A stretch of DNA of 64,000 bases from Plantibacter sp. ME-Dv--P-122b. Lineage in GTDB: Bacteria; Actinomycetota; Actinomycetes; Actinomycetales; Microbacteriaceae. A model generated the notes under the pieces. It did not search any database. It was given only the letters and a program-made list of their open reading frames with translations, and was not told where the DNA came from. The stretch covers positions 1 through 64,000 of the forward strand of contig NZ_JARVSC010000006.1 in the NCBI RefSeq assembly GCF_030209375.1. Direction: 5' to 3'. Shown one piece after another: positions 18,682-28,026 of this stretch. The first letter of the stretch is position 1. The number at the start of each line of letters is the position of its first letter. A program made the position numbers and the translations under genes.

Positions 18682-19436
18682 TGGCCACGACGCTCCAGCT
18701 CACCGCCCTGCACGCACGGTACTCCCTGCTCGAGACCGCGCGCGTCCCGATCGCGCTGATCGGCTCGCTCGTCTTCCCGGCGCTCTCACTCCTCTTCTTC
18801 GTCGTCCCGCAGGCGCAGGTCGCCGGCGATCCCGTCGTCGCCACCCAGGCGGTCATCTCCCTCATCGTCTTCGCAGTACTCGCCAACTCCCTGTTCGGCT
18901 TCGGGCTGACCATCGCCCAGGCGAGGGAGCAGTCGTGGGATCCGTACCTCCGCACCCTTCCGGTGACGGGCATCGCTCGTGTCCTCTCCCACCTGTGCTC
19001 GGTCGGTCTCCTCGGGTTCGCGGCCGTCCTACCGGTGGTCGTGCTCGGAGCGCTCCTGACCGCCGCCACCACGACGCCGATGGGATTGCTCGGCGGCATC
19101 GTGGCGCTCCTGGTGGGTGCCCTGCCGTTCATGCTCCTCGGCACCGCGATCGGGTACGCCCTCCCGAGCAAGGCCGCGATCGCGGTGGTGCAGGTGGTCA
19201 TGTTCTCGTTGGCCTTCGCCGGCGGACTGTTCATCCCACCGTTCCTCTTCGCCCCGTGGCTCGACCGGCTGTCGATGTTCCTCCCGAGCCGTCAGACCCG
19301 GGAGCTCGTCGTCTGGGCGGTCCAGGGTGGCGAGTTGCCATGGTGGTCGTGGGTCGGCGTCCTGGCGTGGACGCTCGTCCTGACCGTCGTGGTCCTCGCC
19401 CTCTACCGTCGCGACGAGGGACGCCGCTACCGCTGA
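18681..19436 (+). CDS. ABC-2 type exporter permease
   Basis: A 251-aa six-helix ABC-2 permease. Helices are visible at about residues 22-42 (IALIGSLVFPALSLLFFVV), 58-78, 105-130, 137-160, 170-192 and 225-245; the motif SRQTRELVVWAVQGGELPWW is the usual short periplasmic segment before the last helix. It forms the exporter with the ATPase at 17770. Last gene of the operon; the stop is followed by a 323-bp gap. Confidence 0.9.
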   Translation: MATTLQLTALHARYSLLETARVPIALIGSLVFPALSLLFFVVPQAQVAGDPVVATQAVISLIVFAVLANSLFGFGLTIAQAREQSWDPYLRTLPVTGIARVLSHLCSVGLLGFAAVLPVVVLGALLTAATTTPMGLLGGIVALLVGALPFMLLGTAIGYALPSKAAIAVVQVVMFSLAFAGGLFIPPFLFAPWLDRLSMFLPSRQTRELVVWAVQGGELPWWSWVGVLAWTLVLTVVVLALYRRDEGRRYR

Positions 19437-19485
19437 GGTCGACGGGTTCCTCAGCGAGCACCGGCCGTCTCCGCGTTCCGTCATA

Positions 19486-19617
19486 TGTCGACACACACCG
19501 TGCACGGGCTGCCAGGCGCTCGGACGCACCGCATGGAGGCGGGGCCTACCACCGGGGACCCGGTCACGGGCGGACGCACCCACGTCGTCGCATGCCATGT
19601 ATTTCGACACGTGTCGA
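19486..19617. promoter_or_regulatory. palindromes upstream of the osmoprotectant importer
   Basis: The 323-bp gap 19437-19759 contains no convincing gene. It holds a perfect 14-bp palindrome TCGACACGTGTCGA at 19604-19617 and a related perfect 8-bp palindrome TGTCGACA at 19486-19493, sharing the TCGACA core. These are good candidate operators for control of the importer operon that starts at 19760; the regulator is not encoded next to them. No riboswitch is seen. Confidence 0.5.
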
Positions 19618-19759
19618 GGGGGTGGGCGATGTCAGTGCCCTCCGGTAGGTTCGGACCACCGACCGAGAGACGTTCAGCGAGCCACCGACCGCGGCGGCGA
19701 CGACCCTTGGAAGACGACCTGTCACGAACAGCCGTGCAGAGAAGAGGCATCGGTCCAGC

Positions 19760-20629
19760 ATGATCTCCTTCGAACACGTCTCCAAGCGTTTCGACGACGG
19801 CACCCTCGCGGTCGACGACTTCTCCCTCACGATCCCGTCGCGGTCCACCACCGTCTTCGTCGGGTCCTCCGGCTGCGGCAAGACCACGCTCCTGCGGATG
19901 ATCAACCGCATGGTCGATCCGAGCGAGGGACGCATCGTCATCGACGACGAGGTCGTCTCCGCCGTCGACCCCGTCCGTCTCCGTCGCCGCATCGGCTACG
20001 TCATGCAGAACTCCGGTCTCCTCCCGCACCGCACCGTGATCGACAACGTGGCCACGGTGCCCATGCTCACCGGCGTCAACAAGAAGCAGGCCCGGGCGGA
20101 CGCCCTCACCCTCCTCGACACCGTCGGACTCGACCGCGCGCTCGCCGACCGGTACCCGAGCCAACTGTCCGGCGGCCAGCAGCAGCGCGTCGGCGTCGCA
20201 CGAGGCCTCGCGATCGACCCGAACATCCTGCTCATGGACGAGCCGTTCGGCGCCGTCGACCCCCTCGTGCGTGCCGAGCTCCAGCGGGAGCTGCTCCGGC
20301 TGCAGCGCGACATCGCGAAGACGATCGTGTTCGTCACCCACGACATCGACGAGGCTTTCCTCCTCGGCGACCAGGTCGTCATCCTGCAGAAGGGCGGCCA
20401 CATCGCCCAGGTCGGCACGCCCGCCGAGATCGTCGCCAACCCGGCCGACGACTTCGTCGCCCAGTTCATCGGCGCCGACCGGGGCCAGCGGACCCTGCAC
20501 GTCGAGCGCGTCGACGGACGCGACGTCGTCGTCGACGAGTCGGGCCGGCCCGCCGGGGTCCTCGGAGCCGGGCGCGGCGCAGGCGACCGCCCGGGCCTCG
20601 ACGTCCGGAAGGACGGCGCCTCCACATGA
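19760..20629 (+). CDS. osmoprotectant (glycine betaine/choline) ABC transporter ATPase
   Basis: A 289-aa ATPase of the OpuCA/ProV-like importer family. Walker A is GSSGCGKTT (36-44), the Q-loop YVMQNSGLLPH is typical of compatible-solute importers, the signature LSGGQQQRVGVARGLA, and Walker B LLMDEPFGAVDPL. A short C-terminal tail replaces the tandem CBS pair of OpuCA, so ionic-strength sensing by CBS domains is absent. Starts a four-gene operon: its TGA overlaps the ATG of the first permease (20626-20629). Substrate by homology: glycine betaine, choline or related. Confidence 0.93.
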   Translation: MISFEHVSKRFDDGTLAVDDFSLTIPSRSTTVFVGSSGCGKTTLLRMINRMVDPSEGRIVIDDEVVSAVDPVRLRRRIGYVMQNSGLLPHRTVIDNVATVPMLTGVNKKQARADALTLLDTVGLDRALADRYPSQLSGGQQQRVGVARGLAIDPNILLMDEPFGAVDPLVRAELQRELLRLQRDIAKTIVFVTHDIDEAFLLGDQVVILQKGGHIAQVGTPAEIVANPADDFVAQFIGADRGQRTLHVERVDGRDVVVDESGRPAGVLGAGRGAGDRPGLDVRKDGAST

Positions 20630-21336
20630 GCTGGGTCATCGCGAACTGGGACATGATCTGGGACCTCACCCTCACCCATGTCCAACTGAGCCTGCCCCCG
20701 ATCATCCTGGGGTTCCTCATCTCCCTGCCCCTCGGCTGGCTCGCACACCGGTACCGGTGGTCGCGAGGCGTGCTGCTCACGTTGAGCGGCATCCTCTACG
20801 CGATCCCGTCCCTGCCGCTGTTCGTCCTCATGCCGTCCCTCATCGGCACGAAGATCCTCGATCCGGCGAACGTCGTGATCGCGCTCACCATCTACGCCGT
20901 GGCCCTGCTCGTCCGCACGGTCGCCGATGCCCTCGACGCCGTCGACGCCGGGGTCCGGCAGTCCGCACAGGCCGTGGGGTTCTCCACCGGCCAGCGGTTC
21001 TGGCGGGTCGAGTTCCCGCTCGCCGGCCCGCTCATGCTCGCCGGCATCCGGGTCGTCTCCGCGAGCACCATCAGCCTGCTGAGCGTCGGCGCCCTCATCG
21101 GCGTGACGAACCTCGGCTACCTCTTCACCGACGGCTACAACCGGCAGTTCCCGATCGAGATCCTGACCGGCATCGTCGGGACGGTCGTGATCGCGATCGT
21201 GTTCGACGTCCTCCTGGTGCTCCTCGGTCGGCTCCTCATGCCGTGGACGCGCATCAGCTCGAAGGGCGCGATCCGTCGTCGCCGCGCCGCCACCGAAGCC
21301 CGTGAGCTGGCCACCGCCGGGGGAGGAGCAGCATGA
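20626..21336 (+). CDS. osmoprotectant ABC transporter permease, first
   Basis: A 236-aa permease of the OpuCB/OpuBB-type binding-protein-dependent family. Five or six helices span residues 20-215, and the cytoplasmic coupling segment SAQAVGFSTGQRFWRVEFPLA (EAA-loop, about 119-139) contacts the ATPase. N-terminal MSWVIANWDMIWDLTLTHVQ is typical for this family. Translationally coupled at both ends: ATGA with the ATPase gene and ATGA (21333-21336) with the second permease. Confidence 0.93.
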   Translation: MSWVIANWDMIWDLTLTHVQLSLPPIILGFLISLPLGWLAHRYRWSRGVLLTLSGILYAIPSLPLFVLMPSLIGTKILDPANVVIALTIYAVALLVRTVADALDAVDAGVRQSAQAVGFSTGQRFWRVEFPLAGPLMLAGIRVVSASTISLLSVGALIGVTNLGYLFTDGYNRQFPIEILTGIVGTVVIAIVFDVLLVLLGRLLMPWTRISSKGAIRRRRAATEARELATAGGGAA

Positions 21337-22139
21337 TCAACTTCCTCGCGGCCTTCGCCTGGATCTTCGACCCCGCGCACTGGGAAGGCCCGGGCGGCAT
21401 CCCCGTGCGGGTGCTCCAGCACCTGGCCGTGACCGGCCTGACCGTCCTCATCGCCTGCGTCATCGCGATCCCGCTCGGGCTCCTCATCGGGCACACGGGG
21501 AAGGGACGGGAGGTCGCGGTCGCGATCACCGGCGCGCTCCGGGCGCTGCCGACCCTCGGCCTGCTCTCGCTCCTCGCGCTCATCACCCTCGGGTGGGGTT
21601 TCTCCAGCACGAGTCTCGTCCCGGCGATCACGGCCCTCGTCGTGCTCGCCGTCCCGCCCGTCCTCGCCGGTGCGTACGGCGGGGTCGAGTCGATCGACCG
21701 CCAGACCGTCGACGCCGCGCGTGCCGTCGGGATGAACGAGTGGCAGATCCTCGGCAAGGTGGAGATCCCGCTGGCACTCCCGCTCATGATCGGCGGTGTC
21801 CGCTCGGCGGTCCTGCAGACGATCGCGACCGCCACCGTCGTCGCGTTCCTCACCAACGGCCCCGGTCTCGGTCGCTACATCCTCGACGGCCTCCCGGTAC
21901 GGGACTACGCGCAGATGCTCGCCGGCTCGATCATCATCATCGTGCTCGCCCTCCTCCTCGAGGGCGTCTTCTCCCTGCTGCAGCGCGCCGTCGTACCGCG
22001 CGGTGTCCAGGCGACCCACACGCGGGTCGACGAGACCCGGGGTCACGCCGCCACCGGCGGCGACCGGTCCACCGCACCAGACCCCGTCGTCGCAGAAGCG
22101 GAGGCGAACATGCAGACCGCGGCATATCGCAACAACTGA
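21333..22139 (+). CDS. osmoprotectant ABC transporter permease, second
   Basis: A 268-aa permease paralogous to the previous one; the two form the membrane heterodimer. It carries the EAA-type loop AARAVGMNEWQILGKVEIPLA (about 128-148) and six helices. The C-terminal 45 residues (from RGVQATHTRVDE) are polar and poorly conserved, longer than usual. The intergenic stretch to the binding-protein gene is 89 bp with a GATAGGAAAC ribosome binding site. Confidence 0.92.
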   Translation: MINFLAAFAWIFDPAHWEGPGGIPVRVLQHLAVTGLTVLIACVIAIPLGLLIGHTGKGREVAVAITGALRALPTLGLLSLLALITLGWGFSSTSLVPAITALVVLAVPPVLAGAYGGVESIDRQTVDAARAVGMNEWQILGKVEIPLALPLMIGGVRSAVLQTIATATVVAFLTNGPGLGRYILDGLPVRDYAQMLAGSIIIIVLALLLEGVFSLLQRAVVPRGVQATHTRVDETRGHAATGGDRSTAPDPVVAEAEANMQTAAYRNN

Positions 22140-22228
22140 CGCGTTCAACCATCCCGGGCGACAGCACCGCCCGGCTCCCAGACCCACAACGGCACCACCG
22201 TTCTCGCCCATCACAGATAGGAAACACC

Positions 22229-23164
22229 ATGTTCACAGTTCGACAGGGTCGACGCCTCGCCGTCGGCATCGCCGCGACCGCCGTCGCAGCCCTCGCGCTC
22301 AGCGCCTGCTCCGCAGGCGACCCGACCGCCGGGGAGACCGCGGCATCCGACACGATCACGGTCGGTTCCGCCGGATTCCCCGAGTCGGAGATCATCGCCC
22401 AGATCTACATCCAGGCGCTCGAGGCCAACGACATCAAGACGGCCGAGTCCCTCAACATCGGCGCGCGCGACGTCTACATCGCAGCGCTCGAAGACGGCTC
22501 GATCGACCTCGTCCCCGACTACAGCGGTAACCTGCTGCAGTTCTTCGACGACTCCGCCACGGCCACGTCGAGCGACGAGGTCTACTCCGCCCTCCAGGAG
22601 GCCACGCCGAAGGGCTACGAGGTCCTCGACCAGTCCAAGGCGGAGGACAAGGACTCCTACAACGTCACGAAGGAGTTCAGCGAGGCGAACAACGTCACGA
22701 GCCTCGCCGACCTCGCGGCCCTCACCATCCCGCTGGCCATCGGCGGCGCACCCGAGCTGGCTGAGCGCCCGTACGGCCCGAAGGGCCTGACCGAGGTGTA
22801 CGGCGTCCCCGCCGACAAGCTCACCTTCGTCCCGATCAGCGACGGCGGCGGCGCACAGACCACCGCGGCCCTGCTCGACGGCACCGTCCAGCTCGCCGAC
22901 ATCTACACCACGACCCCGTCGATCACCGAGAACGACTTCGTGACGCTCGAGGACCCGGAGAACCTGATCCTCCCGCAGAACGTCCTGCCGCTGATCAACT
23001 CGGCCAAGGCGAGCGACAAGGTCAAGGAGGTCTTGAACGCCGTGTCCGCGGAGCTGACCACCGAGGACCTCATCGAGCTCAACGCCCGCAACCAGGGCGA
23101 CGAGAAGGCCGCTCCGAAGACCCTCGCGGCCGACTGGCTGAAGGACAAGAAGCTCTTCAGCTGA
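22229..23164 (+). CDS. glycine betaine/osmoprotectant-binding lipoprotein
   Basis: A 311-aa OpuAC-family solute-binding protein. A lipoprotein signal peptide is clear: basic MFTVRQGRRL, hydrophobic stretch, lipobox LSAC with Cys27. The mature domain starts with TITVGSAGFPESEIIAQIYIQ, the family's ligand-binding lobe, and includes DLVPDYSGNLLQFF and the LADIYTTTPSI hinge region. It delivers substrate to the two permeases encoded just upstream. Anchored on the outer face of the membrane. ATG at 22229. Confidence 0.93.
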   Translation: MFTVRQGRRLAVGIAATAVAALALSACSAGDPTAGETAASDTITVGSAGFPESEIIAQIYIQALEANDIKTAESLNIGARDVYIAALEDGSIDLVPDYSGNLLQFFDDSATATSSDEVYSALQEATPKGYEVLDQSKAEDKDSYNVTKEFSEANNVTSLADLAALTIPLAIGGAPELAERPYGPKGLTEVYGVPADKLTFVPISDGGGAQTTAALLDGTVQLADIYTTTPSITENDFVTLEDPENLILPQNVLPLINSAKASDKVKEVLNAVSAELTTEDLIELNARNQGDEKAAPKTLAADWLKDKKLFS

Positions 23165-23296
23165 GCAGCAGCCACACGTCGATGGCGTCGTCCGGTTCAC
23201 CGGGCGGCGCCATCGCGCTGTTCGCGGGGAGCGCATCCGGCCGCAGCCGGATGTCCAGGGGGTCTTCGACACCCGAGGAGTTGGTAGCGTCAGGGT

Positions 23297-24076
23297 ATGA
23301 GTTCCGAGACCCCCGCAGAGTTCATCGCGTCCTGGACCGCCTGGCACACCGCTCGCGAGCGTTCCGTCCGGGCACCCCACGGTATCGCCGCCCTCCGGTT
23401 CACCCACTGGCTGACCGAGGAGGCGACCGCCCTCGAGGGCGCGCCGGGCACCTGGCGTGCGGACGCGACGGGCATCGTCGGTGAGCGGCTCACGGGCACC
23501 GGACTGACCACGCCGAGTGGCGCACAGATCATGACCGACCGCGTCGAGCTCGTCCACGGCGACGAACTGCACTTCGGCGATGCGCTGCTCCGAGGGATGG
23601 AGCGGGACGGCGTCTACGCCCTCCGCGTGCTCGACCCTGAGGCGCCGACGCGGACCTCGCTCGCAGGCATCAGCGCGTTCGCCCCCGACGTCGCCTGGAT
23701 CCGTCCGGCACGGTTCGTGCCGTCCCCGGGGGTGACGGTCGAGACCGAGTCGATCGACGGCCACGTCACGACCGAGACCCCCGTCGGTCGGGTCGAGTTC
23801 GAGCTCGGCGATGAAGCGGTGTCGCTGACGGTCACGGGTGGCCCGAACGGCCTCTGGGCGGTCTTCTCCGACGGTACGAGTGGCGACGAGAGCTACCGGT
23901 TCCGGTTCATCAGCATGCCTGCCCCGACCGCGGACGGCCATGTCCTCGTCGACTTCAACCGCGCGTACCTGCCGCCGTGCGCGTTCAGCGACCACTATGT
24001 GTGCCCGCTGCCTGCGTCGAACAACCGGCTCCGCACGCGGATCACGGCGGGCGAGCGACTGCCGCTCGGCCAGTAG
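23297..24076 (+). CDS. DUF1684 family protein
   Basis: A 259-aa DUF1684 protein. The hallmark C-terminal block is present: VDFNRAYLPPCAFSDHYVCP (about 218-237) followed by LPASNNRLRTRITAGERL. The N-terminal half has the WR..R....PHGIAAL pattern of the family. No biochemical function is established; the conserved Asn/Tyr/Cys/His cluster resembles a small-molecule or metal site. Cytoplasmic. Followed after 21 bp by the DUF255 gene on the same strand, so probably co-transcribed. Confidence 0.85.
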   Translation: MSSETPAEFIASWTAWHTARERSVRAPHGIAALRFTHWLTEEATALEGAPGTWRADATGIVGERLTGTGLTTPSGAQIMTDRVELVHGDELHFGDALLRGMERDGVYALRVLDPEAPTRTSLAGISAFAPDVAWIRPARFVPSPGVTVETESIDGHVTTETPVGRVEFELGDEAVSLTVTGGPNGLWAVFSDGTSGDESYRFRFISMPAPTADGHVLVDFNRAYLPPCAFSDHYVCPLPASNNRLRTRITAGERLPLGQ

Positions 24077-24097
24077 GCTCCGGGCGACGGTCCCCGC

Positions 24098-26020
24098 ATG
24101 ACGAACCGGCTCGCCGATGCGATGAGCCCGTACCTCCGATCGCACGCCGAGCAGCCGGTCGACTGGTACCCGTGGGGGCCCGAGGCCTTCGCCGAGGCGG
24201 CCCGTCGTGACGTCCCCCTGCTCGTCTCGATCGGCTACTCGACGTGCCACTGGTGTCACGTCATGGCACGCGAGTCGTTCTCGGACGAGCGCATCGCCGA
24301 GCTCCTCCGCCGTGACTTCGTGGCGGTGAAGGTCGACCGCGAAGAGCATCCCGACGTCGACGCGAGTTACCTCGCCGCCGCTGGCGCATTCACCCGTGAC
24401 CTGGGTTGGCCGCTCAACGTCTTCGTGACACCGCGCGGACACGTCTTCCACGCGGGGACCTATTCGCCTCCCGTGCCGCTCCGCGGGCATCCATCGTTCC
24501 CGCAGGTGCTCGAAGCCGTCCGCGTCGCGTGGACCGAGCGACGGGAGCAGGTCGTCGCGAGCGCCGACGGACTCGCGCGGGCGATCGCCGAGACGATGTC
24601 GTCCACGGATGACGCCCCGCTGCCGGCGCCCGCTGACCTCGACGCGGCGATCGTGGCGGTCGAGGCGCTGGAGGACCAGGAGCTCGGCGGCTTCGGCACG
24701 GCCCCGAAGTTCCCGATGGCCCCGCTGTTCGACTTCCTGCTGACACCGCGCGACGGGGAGACCGCCCGCCGCGGGGTCGACCTCGCGCAACGGACCCTCA
24801 GGACGATGGGGGCCTCGGCGCTCCGGGATCCGGTCGAAGGCGGGTTCTTCCGGTACGCGGTCAACCGGGACTGGACCGAGCCACACTACGAACGCATGCT
24901 GACGGACAACGCGCTCCTCCTGACCGCGTACACGCGGGCCTGGGCCGAGCGCCCGAGCTCGTGGGCGGCCAGCGTCGCCGCAGGGATCGCGGAGTTCCTC
25001 ATCGGCACGCTGCAGCAGCCGAGCGGCGGCTTCGGGTCGGCGCAGGACTCCGAGAGCGTCGTCGACGGCGTGCGGTCGGAGGGCGGGTACTACCGCCGCG
25101 ATGCGGACGGCCGGGCGACGCTGACCCCGCCGGCCGTGGACAGCAAGGTGCTCACCGGGTGGAACGGGCTCGCGATCGGCGCGCTGTCGGAGGCCTCGAC
25201 GGTCTTCGACCGCTCTGAGTGGCTCGAATCAGCGAGGTGGGCGGCGGACGCGGTGCTCGAGGACCACCTCGGCTCGGACGGCACACTCGCCCGGGCCTCG
25301 CTCGAGGAACGGCGGTCGGGCGCCGCGGCAGACCTCGAGGACTACGGCATGCTCGCGGAGGGGCTCCTGCGCCTCGGCCTCGCGACGGGCGAGGTCCGCT
25401 ACGCGGAGGTCGCCCGCGACCTCGTCGACCGGTGCTTGCCCGACGAGACGGCGACCGACGCCTCCTCCGCCACCGTGGCCGGCTTCATCCTGCCGGGCGG
25501 CGGTGACCCGGTGCTGTCGGCTCAGGGCATGCGGATCGACGGCGACCCGTCGGAGGGCGCGTATCCCTCGGGGATATCCTCGCTCGGACGCGCGTCGCTG
25601 CTGCTCTACCAGCTCACGGGCGACGGCCGGTTTCGGGACGCCGCTGAGGGCGCGGTCCGATTCGCTGCGGCGGCCGCGTCGTCTGCGCCGACCGCGTTCG
25701 GTACGACCCTGGGCCTGGCGGCCTCGCTCACCGGGCCGGCGTCGCAACTGATCGTCGTCGGGCCGGATCGGGCGGACTCGGGGGCGGACGAGGATGTGGA
25801 TCGCGCGACGGCGGACCAGGCGATGCGCGACGCGGTCAGGACGCGTCGCGACGATGTGGTGGCGGTGGTCTCCGAGCGGCAGGCGACGGCCTGGGCGACG
25901 AGCGGGTTCGACGTCTTCGCCGGACGGACGAGTCGGGACGGCCGCCTGACCGCCTACCACTGCCGTGACTTCGTCTGCCGCCTCCCCGTGACGGACGTGG
26001 CGCAGCTCGACGCCCGCTGA
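24098..26020 (+). CDS. thioredoxin-domain DUF255 protein (YyaL/SPATA20-like)
   Basis: A 640-aa protein with an N-terminal thioredoxin-like DUF255 domain (about 1-165) containing CHWC (50-53) and the family signature [20 protein letters not shown], then an (alpha/alpha)6-barrel region (about 190-600) like N-acylglucosamine 2-epimerases/glycosidases. Conserved segments [15 protein letters not shown]-type and [10 protein letters not shown] (VLTGWNGL) are visible. The role is unproven; homologues range from bacteria to mammalian SPATA20. Length is slightly below the usual 670 but no domain is missing. Weak 6-bp hairpin at 26038-26055 follows the stop. Confidence 0.9.
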   Translation: MTNRLADAMSPYLRSHAEQPVDWYPWGPEAFAEAARRDVPLLVSIGYSTCHWCHVMARESFSDERIAELLRRDFVAVKVDREEHPDVDASYLAAAGAFTRDLGWPLNVFVTPRGHVFHAGTYSPPVPLRGHPSFPQVLEAVRVAWTERREQVVASADGLARAIAETMSSTDDAPLPAPADLDAAIVAVEALEDQELGGFGTAPKFPMAPLFDFLLTPRDGETARRGVDLAQRTLRTMGASALRDPVEGGFFRYAVNRDWTEPHYERMLTDNALLLTAYTRAWAERPSSWAASVAAGIAEFLIGTLQQPSGGFGSAQDSESVVDGVRSEGGYYRRDADGRATLTPPAVDSKVLTGWNGLAIGALSEASTVFDRSEWLESARWAADAVLEDHLGSDGTLARASLEERRSGAAADLEDYGMLAEGLLRLGLATGEVRYAEVARDLVDRCLPDETATDASSATVAGFILPGGGDPVLSAQGMRIDGDPSEGAYPSGISSLGRASLLLYQLTGDGRFRDAAEGAVRFAAAAASSAPTAFGTTLGLAASLTGPASQLIVVGPDRADSGADEDVDRATADQAMRDAVRTRRDDVVAVVSERQATAWATSGFDVFAGRTSRDGRLTAYHCRDFVCRLPVTDVAQLDAR

Positions 26021-26054
26021 TCCGGCGCGCCCGTCGAACCCACACTCGGGTGGG

Positions 26055-26516
26055 TCAGGCTCCGAACGAGCCGTCCGGACGGCCGAACCGCAGCTCGCGG
26101 GCTTCGGAGCGCCAGCGCCCGAGTCCGCCGTCGAGGAGTGCGACGCGTTCGTACCCGGCTCCGGCCAGCGCCGCACGGAGGCGCTCGGCGGAACGCCCGT
26201 CCAGCTGGTCGTACAGGACGAGCGTGTGCTGCTCCGTGACACCGATGGCCTGCGCACCGCGTCGGATCTCGTCCGACGAGGACGCTCCGAGCCCCTGGCC
26301 TGTGTCGAGCAGCTCGACGAACACGGCGCCGGGCACATGGCCGTCGAAGAGGTACAGGTCGTAGCCGCTCACCAGTCGTACCGGGCCGCCGTCCAGCGCA
26401 GGCAGCTCGACGACACTCGCGTCGAGGACGATGAGGCTCTCGCTGCCGAGGTGGTCCGCGAGCCACTGGGTGGAGACGAGCGGGTCCACCAGGAACGGCG
26501 CGTGCGTGGAGGTCAT
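26055..26516 (-). CDS. single-domain rhodanese-like protein lacking the active-site cysteine
   Basis: A 153-aa protein resembling the N-terminal domain of thiosulfate sulfurtransferases: VSTQWLADHLGSESLIVLDAS, the GHVPGAVFVEL strand-helix and LYDQLDGRSAERLRAALAGAGY. In active rhodaneses the loop would be CxxGxRS; here Asp takes the place of Cys. It should therefore not transfer sulfur, and there is no second domain. A binding or regulatory role is possible, or decay of a longer gene. I choose the ATG at 26516 (MTSTHAPFLVDP); an ATG at 26567 lacks homology. Convergent with the DUF255 gene. Confidence 0.8.
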   Translation of the reverse strand: MTSTHAPFLVDPLVSTQWLADHLGSESLIVLDASVVELPALDGGPVRLVSGYDLYLFDGHVPGAVFVELLDTGQGLGASSSDEIRRGAQAIGVTEQHTLVLYDQLDGRSAERLRAALAGAGYERVALLDGGLGRWRSEARELRFGRPDGSFGA

Positions 26517-26588
26517 GGGCCCACCGTAGGAGGCAGCGGCCCGGATGACCACGGTGGTCGGCAACACGCGGTCACACGACGCCGCGGT

Positions 26589-27962
26589 TCAGCACTCGAT
26601 GACGTTGACCGCGAGCCCGCCCTCGCTCGTCTCCTTGTACTTCGTCGACATGTCGACGCCGGTCTGGCGCATGGTCTCGATCACGGTGTCGAGCGACACC
26701 AGGTGCGTCCCGTCACCGTGCAGCGACAGGCGTGCGGCGCTGACGGCCGTCGAGGAGGCGATCGCGTTGCGTTCGATGCACGGGACCTGGACGAGCCCGC
26801 CCACCGGGTCGCACGTGAGGCCGAGGTGATGCTCCATCGCGATCTCCGCGGCGTTCTCGACCTGACGCGGTGTGCCGCCGAGGACGGCGCACAGGGCGCC
26901 GGCGGCCATGGCGCAGGCCGAGCCGACCTCGGCCTGGCAGCCGCCCTCGGCCCCGGAGATGGACGCGTTCGCCTTGAAGAGCGAGCCGATGGCGGTCGCC
27001 GTGAGCAGGTACCGACGGATCCCGTCGAGCGAGGCGCCAGGAACGAACCGGAGGTAGTAACTCCCGACGGCCGGGATGATCCCCGCAGCCCCGTTCGTGG
27101 GTGCGGTCACGACCCGCCCGCCCGAGGCGTTCTGCTCGTTCACCGCCAGGGCGAACGCGTGCAACCACTCCGTGGGCAACTCGCGCCCGCTCTCGGCCTC
27201 GGCCACGTCGAGGCGCTCACGGACGGCACGTGCCCGGCGCTTGACGCCGAGACCGCCCGGGAGCGTGCCGGTGTCGGCGAGCCCGGCGGTCACGCACTCG
27301 TGCATGGCCGCCCAGATGGCGTCCAGGCCGGCGTCGACCTCGACCGCGGACCGCATGGCCTCCTCGTTCCGTCTGGCGATCGCATCGATCGGCAGCCCCG
27401 TCTCGTCGCAGAGCCCGATGAGCGCCTCCGCGGTCCGGAACGGCATCGGAACGGGTGTCGAGGGCAGCACCGTGCTTGGGTCGTCGCCGTCACGACGGAT
27501 GAAGCCGCCGCCGACGGAGTAGTACGTCTCGGAGCGGACCGGGAGGTCGCTCCGCTGATCCCAGGCGTGGAGGGTCATGGCGTTCGGGTGGCCCGGGAGT
27601 CTGGTCCTCGGCACGAACGAGACGTCGTCCTTCGAGAACGCGATGGGGCGGGTCCCGGCGAGCGTGAGCGGAGCGCCATCGAGGTGGTCGCTCCAGGCAC
27701 GGCGGACCTCGGCCGGATCACACGCTTCGGGGGTGAGTCCCTGCAGTCCTGCGACGACGGCGTCGGGAGTCCCGTGACCGATCCCGGTCGCGCCCAGCGA
27801 CCCGTACAACGAACACGTGACGCGGTCGACCCGGTCGAGCAGGCCGTCGTCCGCGAGCCCGGTGGCGAAGGCCAGAGCCGCCCGCATCGGTCCGACCGTG
27901 TGCGAGCTGGACGGCCCGATCCCGATGGAGAAGAGGTCGAACGCGGACACGTATGCGGTCAC
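26589..27962 (-). CDS. sdaA: L-serine ammonia-lyase, iron-sulfur dependent
   Basis: A 457-aa type II L-serine dehydratase converting L-serine to pyruvate and ammonia with a [4Fe-4S] cluster. The alpha-chain motif GIGPSSSHTVGPMRAA is at about 13-28. Cluster cysteines Cys342, Cys384 and Cys395 and the C-terminal Cys457 are each one below the Legionella enzyme (343, 385, 396, 458), whose terminal cysteine caps the cluster from the tail. Start: GTG at 27962 after AAGGGGG; the frame upstream lacks homology. Divergent from the ABC exporter operon across a 179-bp region holding heptamer repeats. Confidence 0.95.
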   Translation of the reverse strand: MTAYVSAFDLFSIGIGPSSSHTVGPMRAALAFATGLADDGLLDRVDRVTCSLYGSLGATGIGHGTPDAVVAGLQGLTPEACDPAEVRRAWSDHLDGAPLTLAGTRPIAFSKDDVSFVPRTRLPGHPNAMTLHAWDQRSDLPVRSETYYSVGGGFIRRDGDDPSTVLPSTPVPMPFRTAEALIGLCDETGLPIDAIARRNEEAMRSAVEVDAGLDAIWAAMHECVTAGLADTGTLPGGLGVKRRARAVRERLDVAEAESGRELPTEWLHAFALAVNEQNASGGRVVTAPTNGAAGIIPAVGSYYLRFVPGASLDGIRRYLLTATAIGSLFKANASISGAEGGCQAEVGSACAMAAGALCAVLGGTPRQVENAAEIAMEHHLGLTCDPVGGLVQVPCIERNAIASSTAVSAARLSLHGDGTHLVSLDTVIETMRQTGVDMSTKYKETSEGGLAVNVIEC

Positions 27963-28026
27963 TGGACGACCCCCTTCGGTGCGACTGGCTCCTCTCACTC
28001 TAAGCGTCTTCGACGCCGGGTGCGGT

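Noticed and set aside
22211-24886. 891-aa antisense open frame across the binding protein, DUF1684 and DUF255 genes
   Set aside because: It crosses three well-supported sense genes and shows no domain; a codon-usage shadow.
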